From Planctomycetia bacterium (GTDB lineage Bacteria > Planctomycetota > Planctomycetia > Pirellulales > UBA7805), in the NCBI GenBank assembly GCA_021413585.1, contig JAIOQB010000196.1, positions 1 to 33,317 of the forward strand: a stretch of 33,317 nt of DNA, written 5' to 3'. The notes under the pieces were generated by a model that saw only the letters and a program-made list of their open reading frames with translations, did not search any database and was not told the origin of the DNA. Shown here one piece after another: positions 22,661 through 31,878 of this stretch; within the stretch, counting starts at the first letter, position 1, and the number at the start of each line of letters is the position of its first letter. A program made the position numbers and the translations under genes.

Positions 22661-24004
22661 ATGATTACCGCCACCAAGCCGTCCCCCGCGATCAAGTCCA
22701 CGTCCCCTCCGGCGAGCAAGCCCGCAGGTCCGAAAACCGACATTCCGTCCAATTCCAACCCGTCAACAGCGGATGGGAAGCAGTCAGATGGGAAGCTGTC
22801 GGACTCGAAACCTTTGGATCTGAAAAAGGACCGCAAGTCGCCAGTCGACAACCCTGATAGCACTCCCAGCACCCCAGCGAAGGCACCTATGTCTCGTAAA
22901 GAAGCCAAGCCGGCCAAGCCCGCTCGCAGCACCGAAAAAACTGCCAGCATGAAGAGCTTCGACGGCAACGCCCAACTCAAAACCACTCTGCAGCAGATCG
23001 AAAAGGAGTTCGGCGAGGGTTCGATCATGCCGCTCGGCGCCGCCGGGCATCGGGCGATCGAGGGGATTTCCACCGGCTGCCTGTCGCTCGACATGGCGCT
23101 GGGAGGCCGCGGCGTGCCGCGCGGGCGAGTGATCGAAATGTTCGGTCCCGAATCGAGCGGCAAAACGACGCTGGCGCTGCATGTGATCGCCCAAGCGCAG
23201 GCCACCGGTGGGATCGCCGCGTTCATTGACGCCGAGCACGCCCTGGACCCCACTTGGGCCAAGAAGCTGGGAGTGGAACTGGACACGCTGCTGGTGAGCC
23301 AGCCCAGTCATGGCGAGCAGGCGATGAGCATCGCCGAAATGCTGGTCAAGTCGAACGCCGTAGATGTCGTAGTGATCGACTCGGTCGCCGCTTTGGTTCC
23401 GGAAAAGGAACTGCAAGGGGAAATGGGGGACTCGCACGTCGGCTTGCAGGCTCGGCTGATGAGCCAGGCCCTGCGCAAGCTGACCGGAGCCATCTCGCGC
23501 AGCAAAACCTGCGTGATCTTCATCAACCAGATCCGCGAAAAGATTGGCGTGATGTACGGCAGCCCAGAAACCACGCCCGGCGGCAGGGCACTGAAGTTTT
23601 ATGCTTCCTGCCGGATCGACGTGCGGCGCATCAGCCAGCTCAAGGAGGGGGAAGACGTCATCGGCCAAAGGGTGCGGGCCAAGGTGGTCAAGAACAAGGT
23701 GGCCCCGCCGTTCCGCGTGGCGGAGTTCGACATGATGCATACCAATGGCATCAGCTACGAAGGGGATTTGTTGGACCTGGCCATGACCCAGAAGTTGATC
23801 GTCCGTAGCGGCGCCTGGTTCCGCCACGGCGACGTGCAGATGGCCCAAGGGCGTGAAAAAGCCCGCCAGTATCTCAAGGATAACCCCAAGCTGTGCAAGG
23901 AATTGCGTGACAAGATTCTGGACGCCACGGGCGGGGACGGGACGCTGCTTGGTGTCATGCCGGTGGACGAAGATTCGGATGACGGCGAACTGTTGGACGA
24001 ATAA
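22661..24004 (+). CDS. recA: Recombinase RecA with low-complexity N-terminal extension
   Basis: RecA forms filaments on single-stranded DNA and drives homologous recombination and the SOS response. With the ATG at 22661 it has 447 residues. The Walker A motif GPESSGKT is at 162-169, and [20 protein letters not shown] covers the DNA-binding loop 2 region. The acidic C-terminus ([12 protein letters not shown]) is typical. The first 96 residues are K/P/S/T-rich and low in complexity; M97 (22949) is where ordinary RecA proteins begin, and M77 (22889) is another option. AAAGGGAG at 22645-22652, eight bases before 22661, is the only good Shine-Dalgarno, so I choose the long form. A terminator follows at 24173. 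Confidence 0.93.
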   Translation: MITATKPSPAIKSTSPPASKPAGPKTDIPSNSNPSTADGKQSDGKLSDSKPLDLKKDRKSPVDNPDSTPSTPAKAPMSRKEAKPAKPARSTEKTASMKSFDGNAQLKTTLQQIEKEFGEGSIMPLGAAGHRAIEGISTGCLSLDMALGGRGVPRGRVIEMFGPESSGKTTLALHVIAQAQATGGIAAFIDAEHALDPTWAKKLGVELDTLLVSQPSHGEQAMSIAEMLVKSNAVDVVVIDSVAALVPEKELQGEMGDSHVGLQARLMSQALRKLTGAISRSKTCVIFINQIREKIGVMYGSPETTPGGRALKFYASCRIDVRRISQLKEGEDVIGQRVRAKVVKNKVAPPFRVAEFDMMHTNGISYEGDLLDLAMTQKLIVRSGAWFRHGDVQMAQGREKARQYLKDNPKLCKELRDKILDATGGDGTLLGVMPVDEDSDDGELLDE

Positions 24005-24089
24005 ACCTCGCCTGATTCCCCCTCTCCCTCCGGGAGAGGGCCGGGGTGAGGGAGCATTGGAGTAAGGCTCCAAAATCCTGTGGGGCGTG

Positions 24090-24150
24090 GGGTGCCTGGG
24101 GCAATGCCCCAGAACTGCCCCGTCTTTCTGGGTCGTTGCCCCAGGCACCC
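24090..24150. repeat. 15-bp perfect inverted repeat after recA
   Basis: GGGTGCCTGGGGCAA at 24090-24104 is the exact reverse complement of 24136-24150. No T-run follows the right arm, so it looks like a dispersed palindrome. The actual terminator appears to be the next hairpin. Confidence 0.6.
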
Positions 24151-24172
24151 GCCCATTATTTCCAATCACAAC

Positions 24173-24213
24173 AGCCCGAGCCGCCGGTGACTTGGCGGGC
24201 TCGGGCTTTCTTG
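24173..24213 (+). terminator. Rho-independent terminator of recA
   Basis: Stem AGCCCGAGCC-GCC (24173-24185) pairs with GGC-GGGCTCGGGCT (24194-24207) with one bulged G. It is followed by a T-rich run (TTTCTTGTT, from 24207). It lies 168 bases after the recA stop. Confidence 0.7.
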
Positions 24214-24343
24214 TTCTGATGGGGGGACCGCATGTGCGATCGCGGCCACTCGGCCGCGGGAGCGAACTGCATGGCGAGCGATCGGTGGGACGCCAGGCCC
24301 GATCGGTCGAACCAGGCTGGCGATTCGACAGTTGAGTTACATA

Positions 24344-25831
24344 ATGCCCTTCCAAGCCTGTCACCGGCAGCTGGCGTGTCTCATTCTGACCATTGCTACG
24401 TTGCTTAGCGCCCCGCGGATTGCCGGCGCCGAGGAGCCCACCGGATCCGAGCCCAGCGGACTCCAGGCCGCGGTGGCGATCGAGCGCGTGTTGGTCGACG
24501 CCATCGCCCGCAACGAATCGAGCGTCGTGGCCATCGGGTTGTTCCGCAACGGTCGCTCGTTCCGCGGCGGCGACGGCGAGTTTGGCGTCCGCTCGGCGCG
24601 TCCTACGCTGGATGAGATTCCAGATTCCTTCGGCACCGGCGTGGTGATCGAAGGGCAAGGCTTGATTCTGACCAATGCCCATGTGCTGCGCGAAGACGTG
24701 CAGATATTCGTTCGCGCCGCGGGCCTTCCCTTGTGGTGCAGCGTTAAGGTCAAAGGATCGGATCCGCTCAGCGATCTGGCCGTGCTGGAAATCGTGGATC
24801 CTGAGCCGGCCAAGCTAAAGTTGCGTCCCATCACCTGGGTGGATGGCGACCATCTGAAGCGGGGCCAGATTGTCGTCGCGTTGGGGAATCCGTATGCGAT
24901 CGCGCGCGATGGCCAGATCAGCGCGTCGTGGGGAATCGTGTCGAATCTGGGGCGGCGCGCTCCGCCGGCGCCGGGGAACACGTCGTCGGAGCAGCGGCCC
25001 ACGATGCATCATTACGGCACGCTGATTCAGACCGACGCCAAGCTAAACCTGGGAACCAGCGGCGGCCCGCTGATCAATCTCAAAGGGGAGATGGTGGGGC
25101 TGACGACCGCCATGGCCGCGTTGGCCGGCTATGAAAAATCAGCCGGCTTCGCCGTGGCGGTGGACGATACGTTTCGCCGCGTGGTCCGCACGCTGGCCGA
25201 AGGACGCGAAGTGGAATACGGATTCCTGGGTGTCGAGCCGGGCGACCTGATGCACGAGGAGTTGGCCGACGGTCAGCGCGGCGTGCGGATTCAGCGGACC
25301 GTGGCCGGCACACCTGCCAACGCCACGCTGCAGGTGCGCGACATTGTCACGCACATCGACGGTGAGCCAATGACCACTTCGAGCGAATTGATGCTGGCTG
25401 TCGGGCGCCGCGCCGCGGGGCAGCAGATCCGCATGACGGTGCTCCGCGACGGCAAGGTGCTGGTCGTCCCCGCTAGGCTCAGCAAGAATCGCATCCGCGG
25501 CACGAAGATTGTCACCACTCCCCGCCCCGCATGGCGCGGGTTGCGGGTCGAATATCCTTCGGCCCTGCGATCGTTCGAACAGGCCGATCCGATCCCTGAA
25601 GGCTGCGTGATCGTCACCGAAGTGCAGCCCGGCTCCGCCGCCGCCGCGGCCGGCCTGCGCACCGGGATGCAAATCAGCCATGTGGAAGAAACGCCGGTCA
25701 CCACGCCGGACGAGTTTCAAGCCGCCACCGCGGCGCACGCAGGTACGGTGCGGCTGAAACTGACCGGCCCCGACGCCACGCCGGCGGAGCGAACCGTCGA
25801 ATCAGCCACCGAAAAACCGGCGGCGAAGTAA
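24344..25831 (+). CDS. HtrA/DegP-type serine protease with two PDZ domains
   Basis: The protein has 495 residues and an N-terminal signal peptide (LACLILTIATLLSAPRIAGA), so it is exported. The ATG at 24344 is used; a TTG twelve bases upstream is also in frame. The trypsin-like domain carries H113 (TNAHVLRED), D144 (SDPLSDLAVLEI) and S239 (GTSGGPLINL), a complete catalytic triad with GTSGGP in place of the more usual GNSGGP. Two PDZ-like domains follow (about 290-385 and 395-485), the second with VQPGSAAAAAGLRTGM. Role by family: envelope protein quality control or signal-dependent proteolysis. It could release anti-sigma proteins such as FecR1 and FecR2, but nothing here shows that. Confidence 0.9.
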   Translation: MPFQACHRQLACLILTIATLLSAPRIAGAEEPTGSEPSGLQAAVAIERVLVDAIARNESSVVAIGLFRNGRSFRGGDGEFGVRSARPTLDEIPDSFGTGVVIEGQGLILTNAHVLREDVQIFVRAAGLPLWCSVKVKGSDPLSDLAVLEIVDPEPAKLKLRPITWVDGDHLKRGQIVVALGNPYAIARDGQISASWGIVSNLGRRAPPAPGNTSSEQRPTMHHYGTLIQTDAKLNLGTSGGPLINLKGEMVGLTTAMAALAGYEKSAGFAVAVDDTFRRVVRTLAEGREVEYGFLGVEPGDLMHEELADGQRGVRIQRTVAGTPANATLQVRDIVTHIDGEPMTTSSELMLAVGRRAAGQQIRMTVLRDGKVLVVPARLSKNRIRGTKIVTTPRPAWRGLRVEYPSALRSFEQADPIPEGCVIVTEVQPGSAAAAAGLRTGMQISHVEETPVTTPDEFQAATAAHAGTVRLKLTGPDATPAERTVESATEKPAAK

Positions 25832-25851
25832 CGATCATCGAGTCATCCAAT

Positions 25852-26052
25852 ATGACTGAGCCCCCGTTTAAAGCAGGGGACCGCATAGAGGTTGTAAGCG
25901 GTACGTTTGAAGGATTTCAGGGGGAAGTGGTTGCTGTGCTGACCGATTCGCAAACCCTGGCGATCGACCTAGACATCTTCGGGCGCCGCGCGGCAACAGA
26001 ATTAGAGTTTGTGGACGCGAGAAATCGCCTGCGGTTAGCAACGCCATCCTAG
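25852..26052 (+). CDS. Small single KOW-domain (NusG C-terminal-like) protein
   Basis: A 66-residue protein that is almost entirely a KOW motif: FKAGDRIEVVSGTFEGFQGE, then VVAVLTDSQTLAIDLDIFGR. The domain is the C-terminal domain of NusG, which contacts ribosomal protein S10 or Rho. Here the NusG N-terminal polymerase-binding domain is absent. It begins 20 bases after the protease stop and ends about 140 bases before alaS. It may act on transcription-translation coupling or be a ribosome-associated factor; that part is inference. Confidence 0.8.
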   Translation: MTEPPFKAGDRIEVVSGTFEGFQGEVVAVLTDSQTLAIDLDIFGRRAATELEFVDARNRLRLATPS

Positions 26053-26193
26053 GACACTGGCCGGATCTCGCGCCGCTGGCCCCTTTCGCCGCATCCCGGT
26101 ATCATATTCTGTTTCCCTTTCGGCGCGCGGCAGTAGCCATTCCCGCGAGGCGTTGTCCACTAATTTACTTCTGGCGACCAGAGATTCGATCGT

Positions 26194-28980
26194 ATGAAAA
26201 CCGACGACCTGCGTGAAAAGTATCTGGAGTTCTTCGTGGAAAAGGGGCACACCCGGCGGGCCAGCGACGTGCTGGTTCCCACCTGGGATTCGTCCGTGCT
26301 GTTCACGCCGGCCGGCATGAACCAGTTCAAGCCGCATTTTCTCGGCAAGGTGAAGCTGGAGTTCACGCGGGCCACCACCTGCCAAAAGTGCCTGCGGACC
26401 GGCGACATCGAAAACGTCGGCCGCACGGCCTACCACCACACGTTCTTCGAGATGCTCGGCAACTTCAGCTTCGGCGATTATTTCAAGCGCGAGGCGATCC
26501 ATTGGGCGTGGGAGTTCCTGACCGACAAGCGCTGGCTGGGGATCGACCCGCAGCGGCTGAGCGTGTCGGTGTACCTCGACGACGACGAAGCGGCCAAGAT
26601 CTGGACGCGAGATATCAAACTCCCCGCCAGCCGCATCGAGCGGCTCGGCGAGTCGGAAAACTTCTGGCCCGCCAGCTCGCCGAGCGAGGGCCCCGACGGC
26701 GTCTGCGGCCCATGCAGCGAAATCTTCTTCCACGGCGACGATGGCAAGGCGGTTGAAATCTGGAACCTGGTGTTCACGCAGTTCAATCGTGTCGGAGCGC
26801 CGCCGAACAACCTGCGTCCTCTGCCGAGCAAGAACATCGACACCGGCATGGGGATGGAGCGGATCGCCTCGGTCATGCAGGGAGTGACCACGAACTATCA
26901 CATTGACATTCTCCGCCCCATTGTCGAAGCGGCTGCCGAAGTGTGTGGCGTCAAATACGATCCGGCCAACGAAAACGGCCGCCGGCTGCGGCGGATCACC
27001 GATCACATCCGGGCCTGCACGTTCGCCATTCATGAAAACGTCATCCCCGGGCCGCAGGAAGAGCGGTACGTCGTCAAGCGGCTGCTGCGCCGCGCGGTGC
27101 TCGACGGGCATCAGATGGGATTGCGTGGCCCGTTCCTGTATCAGTTGGTCCCCGCCGTCGCGGCGATGATGAAGGCCCCGTACCCTGAATTGGGGGAGAC
27201 CACCGAGCGTGTGGCCCGCGTGGTGCGGCAGGAGGAAGAGAACTTCTTCGGCACGATCGACGCCGGGTTGGCGCGGATCGAGCAGATTTTCGCGTCGATG
27301 CAGGCCCAGCATCGCAACCTGATCGAAGGGGGCGAGGCGGCCACATTGTATCAAACATTCGGCGTGCCGGCCGAGCTGTTTGCGTCGATGGCAGCGGAAC
27401 GCAATTTGATTTTCGACTGGGACGGCTATCGCACCGCGATGATAGAGCATGGAGACCGCTCGCGCGGCGAACGGCCCGAAGAACTGTTTGCGACCGGCCC
27501 GATCGAGGCGCTCAAGCGGGCGATTCACTTGACCACATTCGTCGGCTACGACGCCACGGAAACCACCGCCGAGATCAAGGGGATCATCGCCCAGGAGCAT
27601 CTGGTCGATCGCTTGCAGGAAGTGTCGCACGACAAGACCGTGTGCGTGGTGCTGGACCGCTCGCCCTTCTATGGCGAAAGCGGCGGCCAGGTGGGGGATA
27701 GCGGCGAGATCGTGGGCGACGGCTTCCGCTTCGTCGTCACCGACACGAAGAAGGACGACGATCTGCTGGTGCATTATGGGCATCTGGCTAGCGGCGTGAT
27801 GACCACGGGCGCCACGGTGACGGCCCGTGTTGATGGTCCGCGCCGCCAGGCAATCCGCCGGGCCCATTCGGCCACGCACTTGCTGCATCACGCCTTGCGC
27901 AAGAATCTCGGCGGCCATGCCCAGCAGCAGGGCTCGAAGGTTGACGCGGATTGGCTGCGGTTCGACTTTGCGAATCCGGCGGCGGTCGAGGCGCAGCAAT
28001 TGGCGGCAATCGAGCACGACGTGGCGGCGAAGGTCGCGGTGGCGGCACCCGTCGAGGCCAAGACGCTGCCGCTGTCCGAGGCCCGCGAGGCCGGTGCGAT
28101 GATGCTCTTCGGCGAAAAATATCCCGACCCGGTCCGGATGGTCTCGATGGGGGACTTTAGCCGCGAATTGTGCGGCGGCATTCATCTGAGCAACACGTCG
28201 GAGGTCGGCGAGTTTGAAATCGTCAGTGAAGAGAGCGTGTCGGCCGGCACGCGGCGGATTGTGGCGCTGACCGGCCAGCGGGCACGCGACCATGCGGCGC
28301 AAAGCTCGGCGGCGGTGGCCAAGGCAGCCGCGGCGGTCGGCGTGGCGCGAGGGCAGATCCCCGCGGCCGCGGCGGCGCTGGCCCGTCAGGTGAGGGATTT
28401 GAAAAAGCATCTGGGCGGCAGCGACAAAGCGCCGGACGCGCCCGATTTGGAGGCACTACCCACAGTGGATGCGCCGGACCGCACGTTATTGGCGGAGGCT
28501 GCCTCCGCGCTGCGCGTCGCTCCGCTCGATGTGCCAGACCGGCTGGCGGCGCTGGTGGCCGAAGTGAAGTCCCTCAGCGAGCAACTCACGTCGCGGGCCG
28601 CGGCGCCGCTGATCACGGCCGAGGGTTTGCTGGAAGTGGCGGAGACGGTCGGCAACGCACGCATGATCGTGGCGGACGTCGCCGGATCGAATCCGAATCA
28701 GATGCGGCAACTGATCGATCAGTTGCGCAAGCATGCCAGCCCAATCGCGATTTTTCTGGCCACCGCGGCGGAAGACAAGGTGATGCTGGTGGCGGGCGTC
28801 AGCCAGGATCTAGAAGCGCGCGGCGCCGACGCCGGCCGCTGGGTGCGCGAGATCGCCCCGCTCGTGGGCGGCAGCGGCGGCGGCAAAGCGTCGCTCGCGC
28901 AAGCCGGCGGCAAGCATCCCGAGCGCCTGACCGAAGCGCTCGCCGAAGCCCGCCGTGTGGGGCTGGAGATGTTGAAGTAA
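26194..28980 (+). CDS. alaS: Alanyl-tRNA synthetase
   Basis: A 928-residue class II synthetase that charges tRNA-Ala with alanine in the cytoplasm. The N-terminal catalytic core is typical (MKTDDLREKYLEFFVEKGH, TRATTCQKCLRTGDIENVG in the motif 1-2 region). The editing domain holds zinc with H558-x3-H562 (HSATH) and C660-x3-H664 (CGGIH). The C-Ala oligomerisation region is Ala-rich and of usual length. The ATG at 26194 places the catalytic core at the normal distance. A 791-residue frame on the opposite strand (26035-28410) is a GC-driven shadow. Confidence 0.96.
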   Translation: MKTDDLREKYLEFFVEKGHTRRASDVLVPTWDSSVLFTPAGMNQFKPHFLGKVKLEFTRATTCQKCLRTGDIENVGRTAYHHTFFEMLGNFSFGDYFKREAIHWAWEFLTDKRWLGIDPQRLSVSVYLDDDEAAKIWTRDIKLPASRIERLGESENFWPASSPSEGPDGVCGPCSEIFFHGDDGKAVEIWNLVFTQFNRVGAPPNNLRPLPSKNIDTGMGMERIASVMQGVTTNYHIDILRPIVEAAAEVCGVKYDPANENGRRLRRITDHIRACTFAIHENVIPGPQEERYVVKRLLRRAVLDGHQMGLRGPFLYQLVPAVAAMMKAPYPELGETTERVARVVRQEEENFFGTIDAGLARIEQIFASMQAQHRNLIEGGEAATLYQTFGVPAELFASMAAERNLIFDWDGYRTAMIEHGDRSRGERPEELFATGPIEALKRAIHLTTFVGYDATETTAEIKGIIAQEHLVDRLQEVSHDKTVCVVLDRSPFYGESGGQVGDSGEIVGDGFRFVVTDTKKDDDLLVHYGHLASGVMTTGATVTARVDGPRRQAIRRAHSATHLLHHALRKNLGGHAQQQGSKVDADWLRFDFANPAAVEAQQLAAIEHDVAAKVAVAAPVEAKTLPLSEAREAGAMMLFGEKYPDPVRMVSMGDFSRELCGGIHLSNTSEVGEFEIVSEESVSAGTRRIVALTGQRARDHAAQSSAAVAKAAAAVGVARGQIPAAAAALARQVRDLKKHLGGSDKAPDAPDLEALPTVDAPDRTLLAEAASALRVAPLDVPDRLAALVAEVKSLSEQLTSRAAAPLITAEGLLEVAETVGNARMIVADVAGSNPNQMRQLIDQLRKHASPIAIFLATAAEDKVMLVAGVSQDLEARGADAGRWVREIAPLVGGSGGGKASLAQAGGKHPERLTEALAEARRVGLEMLK

Positions 28981-29000
28981 GGAGAGCCCTGCCCCGACGG

Positions 29001-29029
29001 TTGGCAACTCGGCCGAAAAGCGATATGTT
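29001..29029 (+). promoter_or_regulatory. Candidate sigma-70 promoter of the superoxide dismutase gene
   Basis: TTGGCA at 29001-29006 (5 of 6), a 17-base spacer and TATGTT at 29024-29029. An alternative pair is TTGAGG with TAAAAT at 29042-29068, but with a 15-base spacer. Either would leave a leader of 40-90 bases. Confidence 0.4.
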
Positions 29030-29119
29030 AGCGCGTAGCTATTGAGGCACGCAAATCGCGACTAAAATCACCCGTGCATCCTGGTTGAAAAAACCACAAT
29101 TCAAATAAGGAGAATCATC

Positions 29120-29734
29120 ATGGCTTACACACTCCCCGAACTCCCTTACGCTTACGACGCGTTGGAGCCGCACATCGATGCCCGCACGATGGAAATCCAT
29201 TACACGAAGCATCATCAGGCCTACATCACTAACGTGAACAAGGCGATCGCGGGGACCGACCTGGAGAAGAAGACGGTCGAGGAGCTGGTCAGCGGTGTCG
29301 ACAGCGTGCCGGAAAACATCCGCATGGTGGTGCGCAACAACGGCGGTGGGCATGCCAACCATTCGCTGTTCTGGACGATCATGAAGAAAGGGGGCGGCGG
29401 CAAGCCCAGTGGCGAGCTGGCCAAAGCGATCGACGCCGATCTCAAGGGATTTGACGCCATGAAAGAGTCGCTCACCGCCGCCTGCACCGGCCGCTTCGGC
29501 AGCGGCTGGGGTTGGATCTCCGTCGACAAGACGGGCAAGCTCGTCGTCGAGAACACGCCCAACCAGGACAGCCCACTGATGCACGGCAACACGCCGATCC
29601 TGGGGATCGACGTCTGGGAGCACGCCTACTACTTGAACTACCAGAACCGCCGTCCCGACTACGTGGCGGCATTCTTCAACGTCATCAACTGGGACGAAGT
29701 GGCCAAGCGGTACGACGCGGCGCGGAAGCGCTAA
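29120..29734 (+). CDS. sodA: Superoxide dismutase, Mn/Fe type
   Basis: The 204-residue protein dismutates superoxide to peroxide and oxygen in the cytoplasm. Metal ligands are H27 ([11 protein letters not shown]), a histidine in [10 protein letters not shown], and D and H in [18 protein letters not shown]. The [10 protein letters not shown] and tail motifs are more Mn-like, but Fe or cambialistic use cannot be excluded. TAAGGAG at 29106-29112 is an excellent Shine-Dalgarno, seven bases before the ATG at 29120. It is followed by a palindrome that also covers the 3' end of the PEP-CTERM gene on -. Confidence 0.95.
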   Translation: MAYTLPELPYAYDALEPHIDARTMEIHYTKHHQAYITNVNKAIAGTDLEKKTVEELVSGVDSVPENIRMVVRNNGGGHANHSLFWTIMKKGGGGKPSGELAKAIDADLKGFDAMKESLTAACTGRFGSGWGWISVDKTGKLVVENTPNQDSPLMHGNTPILGIDVWEHAYYLNYQNRRPDYVAAFFNVINWDEVAKRYDAARKR

Positions 29735-29813
29735 AGTACCCCTCACGCTCCGCGTGAGGTTATCGGCGAGGTGTCAACCGGGAGAGCGCATCACGCGGAG
29801 CGTGTTGGGTACT
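29735..29813. terminator. 23-bp inverted repeat between superoxide dismutase and PEP-CTERM gene
   Basis: Arms 29735-29757 and 29791-29813 are reverse complements with two mismatches (core CACGCTCCGCGTGA). Each arm is itself partly palindromic. Two of the three bases of the PEP-CTERM gene's stop codon (29812-29814 on -) are inside the right arm. It is likely a bidirectional terminator. A related unit lies at 31911-31935. Confidence 0.55.
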
Positions 29814-30642
29814 ATGCGGCCCGCTGGCGCCGCCGCGCGGCGAGGGCCACGGCGGCCAGGCCCAGTGCGCCTAGAGCCAACGACGACGGCTCAGGCACAG
29901 GACTGGGCGCAAATGGATTCTCGGCCAGCCTGCCGACCTCCTCACCGCTGAGCGCCCCGTCGTAAACTCGGATCAGCGCAACTTTACTGTTCGAGTATTC
30001 CTGCTGCGATCCGCCGACGTCATTGTCCAGGAAAAAATGAATCAAATCGCCCGGATTGTTGATCTCCATGATCGTTGACGCGGCCGATGCTTGGAAGATT
30101 CCGTCGCGATAGAAGGCCACGGTTCCGCCGCTCTGGGTCAGCACGACGTGGTGATATTCGTTTGCCGTAAAGCCAGAATCTCCGGTAATAGCGCCAACGC
30201 CTAACTCAAAAACGTCCAACTGGTCGAAGGGGTTCACGTAAAACCCGGAGTCAGTCGAGCGATTGTCGACGCTTAAGATGCGGCGGAATCCGCTGGCATT
30301 TGAGATCGAGAACACCATCTCAATCGAGTAACTGTTCGTGGGAATTCCACCGGTCGTGTCCAGCGATAGTCCCGCTTGCTCGCTGGCACCCCCCAAGCCG
30401 TCTACGGCATTGCCGTCGGAGTGATACACGCGGCGGCTTTGTCCAAAGACCGTGTCCGTCTCGAAGGCATTGGCCCCGAGAGGATTGACCGCCACCAGCG
30501 CGGGAGGCGACCCTTCCTCGGCGGTCAGCGTGTCGTTGAACAGGTAGGTCGCCTTCAACAGCGCCGCATGCGCCGGCGTCGCGCGGGCGGCCAGGGCCAT
30601 AATCAGTCCGACAAGGAGAATGATCCTGATGCGGCATTTCAT
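29812..30642 (-). CDS. PEP-CTERM protein with LamG-like (concanavalin) domain
   Basis: The protein has 276 residues. The ATG at 30642 gives MKCRIRIILLVGLIMALAAR, a signal peptide with cleavage after about residue 25 (PAHA); the longer frame to 30717 adds a non-signal lead. The body reads as a LamG/concanavalin-like beta-sandwich (FSISNASGFRRILSV, then GGTVAFYRDGIFQAS). The C-terminus VPEPSSLALGALGLAAVALA with a basic RRRQRAA tail is the exosortase signal. It should be delivered to the surface and bind carbohydrate. It is the second PEP-CTERM protein in the window; no exosortase is nearby. Confidence 0.88.
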   Translation of the reverse strand: MKCRIRIILLVGLIMALAARATPAHAALLKATYLFNDTLTAEEGSPPALVAVNPLGANAFETDTVFGQSRRVYHSDGNAVDGLGGASEQAGLSLDTTGGIPTNSYSIEMVFSISNASGFRRILSVDNRSTDSGFYVNPFDQLDVFELGVGAITGDSGFTANEYHHVVLTQSGGTVAFYRDGIFQASAASTIMEINNPGDLIHFFLDNDVGGSQQEYSNSKVALIRVYDGALSGEEVGRLAENPFAPSPVPEPSSLALGALGLAAVALAARRRQRAA

Positions 30643-31049
30643 GGTGAGCGTCCAATTCAGTTTTAATGTTGCGGATCCATCAACGAAAAAAGCCGCCCAC
30701 GAACTACCCAACGGCACGCGAGAACGCTCGCTTGCCGTGGAAGTTGGTTCGTGTAGTGGCTTTTGTTACTGGCGGTCGTTTCTGTTAGCGGTCGAGTGCT
30801 TGCCGAGCGACGAAAAAAGCCGGCCAGAATCTCTTGAGAACGCCACCACCTAATTGTGGCGGGCGTCAGGGATTCCAGTCAGCTTTTACAACAGCGGCGC
30901 TCGGTTTTTTAACTAACGGTTAGGGTCAATTACCTACGGGGATGATAACAACCCTGCTTTGATGCGGCAAGCTTGAGTGGCGGAATTTATGCTGTTCCGG
31001 CAGGCCGCATCCAATGGACGCACGCATGTCGGGGTCGTTCTGCCGTGGG
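30643..31049. other. Intergenic region upstream of the LamG PEP-CTERM gene
   Basis: It contains the long hairpin 30686-30764, a second AAAAAAGCC element (30811-30819), a small hairpin at about 30840-30866 and an 11-base palindrome CTAACGGTTAG at 30913-30923 near a TTGACC (30924-30929, read on -). No gene is supported. Confidence 0.45.
30686..30764 (-). terminator. Long nested hairpin with T-run on the minus strand
   Basis: On the - strand, AAAAGCC...CACGAAC pairs with GTTCGTG...GGCTTTTTT. The inner CGGCA-GCGAG pairs with CTCGC-TGCCG around a CGTT loop. It is 290 bases after the upstream lipoprotein gene and only 44 bases before the PEP-CTERM start, so it may be the lipoprotein terminator or a leader element of the PEP-CTERM gene. 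Confidence 0.5.
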
Positions 31050-31835
31050 TTATTCTGCGGCGGAGTTTGATGGTTCCGGCGGTTTGGCGCTGTTGCGACG
31101 CAGCTTTTCGATGCTCGCCCGGCGCTCGGCGTCGAGTTCCCCCCGGCGGCGTACTGTTTCAGGCAACTCGTAAGGGCGCACGAACTGGCCCCAGCGCCGC
31201 ACTTGCTCGGGCGTTTCCGCCGTCAGGTTGCGGCCCTGCTCGCAGGTGGGGCAATTGATGGAACCCTCCGAGTCGGTGATGACGTGGATAAAGAGGTGAT
31301 GCTTGAATCCTGGCAGCTTGGGGCCGGGGCAATCGGGGTTCGTGCATTCGTAGGCGTGCCAGGCCCGCTCCCCGGTCGCCTCGTCTACGAAAGAGCGGGC
31401 CACATTGCGCGGAGCAATCACCTGTCGGCCCGTTTTCTCCGTCAGGTAGAGGCCATTGAGCGTCCCCTGCTCCAGACCGATCTCCGACAGGCTTCTGGGC
31501 TCGAGCGGTGCCGGCAGCGTCGTGGGCAGCTCGGGATAAGCGGGCGTCTCGCGGACGATCGTGTGCGTAAAGGATTGATCGCCGAGCTGCGTTGCCGTGT
31601 TGCGATGCTTCAGCAAGCCCAGCGGAACGTAAGCGGTTTCGCCGCCGCTCGACTTGACCAGGGCAAAATCTCCCACTTCCTTGACCAGAGTGACCTTCTC
31701 GCCCTGAGCGAGTCGACTGGTTGACGTCGTGACGGCGGCCGACGCTGGCGATGCAGGGGCCTGATGGCAGCCGGACGCCGCGACCAGCGCGAGCAACGCG
31801 ACAACGAGCCAGATGTCTCTCCATTGACGGTTCAT
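31050..31835 (-). CDS. Lipoprotein with SH3-like region and paired cysteines
   Basis: The protein has 261 residues. The N-terminus ends in the lipobox LVAASGC with C23, so it should be lipidated. Residues 40-80 (QGEKVTLVKEVGDFALVKSS) look like a bacterial SH3-type strand pattern. A C-terminal region contains CTNPDC and, 28 residues later, CPTC, which could bind zinc like a ribbon. The last 40 residues are highly charged (ERRASIEKLRRNSAKPPEP). I recognise no named family. The neighbour upstream is the pseudopilin on the same strand, about 100 bases away, so they may be co-transcribed. Confidence 0.75.
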   Translation of the reverse strand: MNRQWRDIWLVVALLALVAASGCHQAPASPASAAVTTSTSRLAQGEKVTLVKEVGDFALVKSSGGETAYVPLGLLKHRNTATQLGDQSFTHTIVRETPAYPELPTTLPAPLEPRSLSEIGLEQGTLNGLYLTEKTGRQVIAPRNVARSFVDEATGERAWHAYECTNPDCPGPKLPGFKHHLFIHVITDSEGSINCPTCEQGRNLTAETPEQVRRWGQFVRPYELPETVRRRGELDAERRASIEKLRRNSAKPPEPSNSAAE

Positions 31836-31878
31836 CGAGCCGGGCGTCTCTATTTCGTAAGTTTGTAGGGTGAAACAG

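Larger units (their letters stand above)
24005..24343. other. Intergenic region between recA and the protease gene
   Basis: It contains a CCTCTCCC-type palindrome at about 24021-24053, an exact 15-bp inverted repeat (24090-24104 with 24136-24150) and the terminator at 24173-24213. No gene is supported. Confidence 0.5.

Noticed and set aside
24332-24343. TTG start of the protease gene
   Set aside because: The ATG at 24344 gives a better signal peptide and TTG is an uncommon start.
22784-24682. A 632-residue open frame on the minus strand across recA and the protease start
   Set aside because: Antisense to recA, with His/Arg/Gln-rich composition typical of GC-driven shadow frames.
26035-28410. 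A 791-residue open frame on the minus strand across alaS
   Set aside because: It is antisense to a clear AlaRS gene, has no domain features, and arises from high-GC codon bias in alaS.
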